A stretch of 64,000 nt of DNA, from contig NZ_JAGRPV010000001.1 of assembly GCF_030014955.1 (NCBI RefSeq), positions 5,642,001-5,706,000 of the forward strand. The letters run 5' to 3'. This DNA is from Cohnella hashimotonis. GTDB taxonomy: Bacteria; Bacillota; Bacilli; Paenibacillales; Paenibacillaceae. Position numbers and translations under genes: made by a program. Below the pieces are notes generated by a model. That model did not search any database. It was not told where the DNA came from and worked only from the letters and a program-made list of their open reading frames with translations. Shown one piece after another: positions 60,549 through 64,000 of the stretch; position 1 is the first letter of the stretch, and the number at the start of each line of letters is the position of its first letter.

Positions 60549-62201
60549 TCAGCGATGAAGCTGTTCGCGATACTCCTTGGGCGTCCATCCGGCATGCTTT
60601 TTGAACACCTTGATAAAATAAGGCGGATTGTCGTAGCCGAGCAGCTCGGCGATCTCGTGCACCTTCTTGTTGCCTTCGGTCAGCAGCTTCTCGGCCTTCT
60701 CCATCTTCAGCCGCAGCACGTAGCCGCTCAGCCCCTCTCCGGTCTCGGACTTATAGAGCCTGGATAAATAGACGGGATGCAGGCAGACATGATCCGCCAC
60801 CGCCTGCAGCGAAGTATCCCCAGCCAGATTCTGCTCCACGTATTCCTGCGCCCGCCTGACGAAGTAGGCCGCCGTCTCGCCCTGCTTGCCCGCAATGTCG
60901 TCCGTCCGCACCAGATCGATCGCGCGCGCCGACCAATCCCGCAGCTGCTCGACATTGCGCAGCTGCGACGGCTGCAGGAGCGCGCCGAACGGCTCGCCGA
61001 TGACGTCCTCGAGCCGTTTGCCGTTCTTGTGGCAGATCGAGATCAACGCGCTGCCCAAGGCAAAGACGACTTCCATGATGTGCTCCTGGGAAAAAGACCG
61101 GTCCAACCGTCCGATCGATAAAAAAACGGCCTCCAGCTTGTCCGCGAGCATCTCCCAGCGGCCGGCCTCCAGCAGCTGGACGAGCGTCGGCGTATCGTGC
61201 AGGCCGGTCAGGCCGTCGACCCGCGGCGCCTCGCCGAACGCCTCCGCCGAGATCAGAAACTCGCCCTCCTGCCCGAACCGCTGGCGGATCATGGCGAGCG
61301 ACGCCTGGTACAGCGCCGGCACGTCGCGCGGGAAGGTTCCCCTGCCGCTGATCAGGACGGATACCGTGCCGTGCAGGTAAGCTTTGACGCCGCTCTGAAT
61401 CTCGCTCGCCTCGCGCTCGAGCGCGCGCTGCCGCCGCGGCGGCTCGGACGCCTGCGCGTCCGCTTCGCCGCCCGGCGATTTCTTTTCCTTGACCAGAAAA
61501 ACCAGATAGCCGTGCGCATCCTTGCAAAACCAGGCCTCGTAGCCGTCGCGGAAAATTTCCTCGGCAATGTTGCCGATGGCATACTCCATCAAGCCCAGAT
61601 CGTGACGGCTGTATGCAAAAAACGTCTCGTCGGGACGCAGCAGCACGAGCCGCACCTCGTCTTCGGCGGCGAACGCAAGCTCCAGCGACCCGAGCCGCTG
61701 CGCCAGCGCAGACGGGGACATCGCGCCGCCTGTCAGCAGCTCGCCCAGCAGTCCGTCCCTCAGCTTGGGGAAGTTCTCTCTCAGCGCGGTCAACGCCCGC
61801 TGACGGGAGCTGATCTCCTCCCATTCCCGGTGGATCAGCTCCGTCGCCTTGCGCAGGCTCGCGACGATCTCCTCGTCCTCCGCCGGCTTCAGAATATAAT
61901 CGACGGTATCGAACTGCAGCGCCTGCCTTGCATATTCGAAGTCGGCGTAACCGCTCATCACGATGCACTTGATCCGCTTGCGCGCCTGCATGACCCGCCG
62001 GATCAGCTCCAGCCCGGACAGGCCCGGCATCCGGATGTCCGTCACAAGGATGTCGACCGGATACGTATCCAGCACCTCGAGCGCCGCCGGCCCCGAGTAA
62101 GCCGTATGAACCTGACTGATCCCGAGCGATTCCCAGGGGATGGACTTGACTAGACTGTCTACCAAATGCGCGTGATCGTCGACCAGCAGAACCTGGAACA
62201 T
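60549..62201 (-). CDS. Response regulator with AraC-type DNA-binding domain, YesN type
   Basis: 550 residues. Receiver with Asp55 in LVTDIRMPG and switch Lys in YILKPAEDEE; long linker; C-terminal double HTH (about 445-545; LQAVADHVCLHPVYLSRLY, HEIAELLGYDNPPYF). GAGGAG lies ten bases before the ATG. The kinase gene ends 7 bp upstream. Expected to activate the mannosidase gene that follows and perhaps importer genes outside the window. Confidence 0.92.
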   Translation of the reverse strand: MFQVLLVDDHAHLVDSLVKSIPWESLGISQVHTAYSGPAALEVLDTYPVDILVTDIRMPGLSGLELIRRVMQARKRIKCIVMSGYADFEYARQALQFDTVDYILKPAEDEEIVASLRKATELIHREWEEISSRQRALTALRENFPKLRDGLLGELLTGGAMSPSALAQRLGSLELAFAAEDEVRLVLLRPDETFFAYSRHDLGLMEYAIGNIAEEIFRDGYEAWFCKDAHGYLVFLVKEKKSPGGEADAQASEPPRRQRALEREASEIQSGVKAYLHGTVSVLISGRGTFPRDVPALYQASLAMIRQRFGQEGEFLISAEAFGEAPRVDGLTGLHDTPTLVQLLEAGRWEMLADKLEAVFLSIGRLDRSFSQEHIMEVVFALGSALISICHKNGKRLEDVIGEPFGALLQPSQLRNVEQLRDWSARAIDLVRTDDIAGKQGETAAYFVRRAQEYVEQNLAGDTSLQAVADHVCLHPVYLSRLYKSETGEGLSGYVLRLKMEKAEKLLTEGNKKVHEIAELLGYDNPPYFIKVFKKHAGWTPKEYREQLHR

Positions 62202-62208
62202 GCCCGCT

Positions 62209-63927
62209 TCACTCCTCTATGCTGTCATGCCAATGCAGAATGGTTGTCAGCCCGCCGGCCGCGGAGGCTTCGAACCGTAAGCCTGACCGGCCGCCGAACT
62301 GGTAGCCGAGCCGCTGATGCACGTTCCACAGGCCGCAGCCGATCTCGTCCGTGAGCGGCAGGTTGATCTTGCGGGACAGCGCGCTTCGCCCCTCCTCCGT
62401 CAACCCCGGTCCGTCGTCCTCGACGACGATCGTGTTCTCTCCGTTCGCCGAGCTGCCCCGGATGACGATCCTTCCCGCCGTCTCGCACGGCTCGATGCCA
62501 TGCACGATCGCGTTCTCAACGACTGGCTGGATGAGCAGCCGCGGGATCTGCTTGTCCAGCAGCGCATCCGGCAGCTCGATCGATACGCTGAGCCGCTTCA
62601 TCTGAAGACCTTGAATGCGCAAATAGTTCTCGACCAGCGCCATCTCTTCCCGGACGGCGACGAGCTGCTGCTCGTTGCGCGTCGTATACCGGTAATATTT
62701 GCTGAGGCTGACAGACATGGCGATGATCGCTTCCTTCTCCTCCAGCACGGCCATGCTCTTCATAAAGGCCAGGCAATTGTACAGAAAATGCGGATTGATC
62801 TGGGATTGCAGCTGCTTGAGCGTCGCTTCGCGCGAGCGGAGCTGCTCGGCGTAAACTTTTCCTACGAGCAGGTCGATCTCCTCGGCCATGTCGTTGAACT
62901 TGTGGAACAGGAAGGTAAATTCGTTGTCGCCTTTAACCGGGATCCGTGCGGCGTAATTGCCCTTCTTAAGTTGCTGAACGCCGCGGATGAGCGCCTTGAT
63001 CGGCCTGCGGATGTTCTGGTACAGCACGTAGGAGATGAGCAGGCTCACGACGAGCAGGATGGAGGCGAACATAATAAAATAGCGGCGCGACTCGGTAATG
63101 GGAGTCAAAATATCCTGCACCGGCACATAATCGACCAGATACCAGCCGAGCTCCTCCGACTGCATGTAGTTGACGAAATACCCCACATCGTCGATCTCGA
63201 TCGTATCGTAGCCCCGGCTCTGGATCGTCTTGCCGCCCAGTTCGACCTTCAACCGATCGGCCATGGACGCCGAGCCGACAGGCACAATCGACGCCGTCCC
63301 CCCGGGATCGAGCAGGAACGTCCCGCCCCCGCTTTGCGCTCGGTCGTTGTTGTCGAGCAGCTTGACGATATTGTCGGCCGTGAAGCCGACCTCGACGATC
63401 AGCCGGGCATTCTCCGCAAGCCCCCGCTCGCTGATCGGATCGAAGGCGTACATGACGAACCGGTCCCGCGCCGCGTCGTACCGCCAATCCGGCACGGCCC
63501 GCTGCGCGATATCTCCCGCATCGTAGTAGACGAGCGACGACTGACCGACCGCCCTGCCGATCTTCGGCGCATAGATGACGACCGAGTTTGTAAACGCATT
63601 CGCAACGCTTTGCAGCATCAGCTTCTGACTGATCGTCTGCACCGTTTTCAGCGCGTTGTAGTTCATGTCGTTCTCGTACAGCTCCATGTCCCGGAATTCC
63701 TTGACCGTCGGGTCGCGCAGCAGCATGTTGGCCATCATCGACAGCTGATTGACATTGTTGTCCAGCTGCTTGTACAAGTAGTTCAGCCGGTCCATCTGGG
63801 ATTCCCGGATATGCCGCTCCAGCACGGAGACGCTCGTTCGGTTGGAGATCATGTACAGGGTCAGCAGCGGCACCAGCAAAATGAGAATCAGGATGTTTAC
63901 TTTCGCGAAGCTGTTCATTTTGACCAT
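62209..63927 (-). CDS. Sensor histidine kinase, YesM type
   Basis: 572 residues. Helix at about 9-27, extracellular dCache sensor to about 275, second helix about 283-303, HAMP 305-355, then QINPHFLYNC with the phospho-acceptor His380, the N box LIQPVVENAIVHGI and the G box VVEDDGPGLTEEG. The ATG at 63927 is preferred over 63942 because GAGG lies nine bases before it. The receiver partner is 7 bp downstream. The upstream region is cut short by the window end (73 bases), so the operon promoter is not visible. Confidence 0.9.
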   Translation of the reverse strand: MVKMNSFAKVNILILILLVPLLTLYMISNRTSVSVLERHIRESQMDRLNYLYKQLDNNVNQLSMMANMLLRDPTVKEFRDMELYENDMNYNALKTVQTISQKLMLQSVANAFTNSVVIYAPKIGRAVGQSSLVYYDAGDIAQRAVPDWRYDAARDRFVMYAFDPISERGLAENARLIVEVGFTADNIVKLLDNNDRAQSGGGTFLLDPGGTASIVPVGSASMADRLKVELGGKTIQSRGYDTIEIDDVGYFVNYMQSEELGWYLVDYVPVQDILTPITESRRYFIMFASILLVVSLLISYVLYQNIRRPIKALIRGVQQLKKGNYAARIPVKGDNEFTFLFHKFNDMAEEIDLLVGKVYAEQLRSREATLKQLQSQINPHFLYNCLAFMKSMAVLEEKEAIIAMSVSLSKYYRYTTRNEQQLVAVREEMALVENYLRIQGLQMKRLSVSIELPDALLDKQIPRLLIQPVVENAIVHGIEPCETAGRIVIRGSSANGENTIVVEDDGPGLTEEGRSALSRKINLPLTDEIGCGLWNVHQRLGYQFGGRSGLRFEASAAGGLTTILHWHDSIEE

Positions 63928-64000
63928 GGAGGATCGCCTCATCCGCGCTTTTGCTTTCTATTATGAGCGGTGCCGGAAAAACGGACAAGAGAGACGGACG

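Overview
The window comes from a high-GC, spore-forming-type Firmicute of the Paenibacillaceae; Cohnella or Paenibacillus is the best fit. This is inferred from several traits seen together: YesM/YesN-type two-component pairs, a large membrane-bound AraC regulator, LplA/LplB/LplC (YtcP)-type sugar transporters without their own ATPase, many cytoplasmic glycosidases, an S-layer-anchored enzyme, AGGAGG-type ribosome binding sites, perfect Gram-positive cre boxes and a staphyloxanthin-type C30 carotenoid operon. No rRNA, tRNA, insertion sequence, prophage or CRISPR array was seen.

Layout. (1) 1-6141, minus strand: aldouronate/xylo-oligosaccharide uptake and breakdown (solute-binding lipoprotein, two permeases, GH8 exo-oligoxylanase, GH67 alpha-glucuronidase running off the left edge). 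(2) 6310-15470, plus strand: fni-crtM-crtP-aldH-crtO-crtN-crtQ-carH, a complete acylated, glycosylated C30 carotenoid pathway ending in a B12-dependent light sensor, with a phased CTATACA operator over its promoter. (3) 15516-25226: Mn-type CDF exporter, small secreted protein, YesM/YesN pair with a cre box, Nif3-like protein, SUMF1-like lipoprotein, secreted GH11 xylanase with a cre box, zinc alcohol dehydrogenase. (4) 25227-35433: tandem-repeat array A, divergent TetR/MFS pair, unknown small proteins, RCC1-repeat secreted protein, a 700-residue protein with a TerD-like domain, repeat array B, small membrane proteins, VanZ, a broken SRPBCC gene. (5) 35536-39657: 1373-residue SLH-anchored metallophosphatase. 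(6) 39796-57283, minus strand: an AraC-type membrane regulator, permeases and binding protein, GH29 fucosidase, repeat array C, then RidA / D-serine-dehydratase-like / M20 / Gfo-Idh / two isomerases (one truncated) / a clan-A-type glycosidase. (7) 57487-63927, minus strand: YesM-YesN and a GH2 beta-mannosidase-like enzyme, followed by repeat array D.

How the genes work together. Secreted GH11 xylanase would release oligosaccharides and aldouronates; the LplABC-type importer takes them up, and GH67 and GH8 finish them inside. CcpA-type cre boxes at the xylanase and at one two-component operon tie this to catabolite repression. The second and third sugar loci follow the same plan of sensor, importer and cytoplasmic glycosidase for fucose- or mannose-containing oligosaccharides. 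The pigment operon is a separate unit, predicted to be induced by light when AdoCbl-bound CarH is photolysed.

The least explained structure is a set of four intergenic tandem arrays (A-D). Each lies directly downstream of a gene, each is built around short palindromes, and each has its own sequence; two unrelated ones (C and D) share exactly the same 51-bp period.
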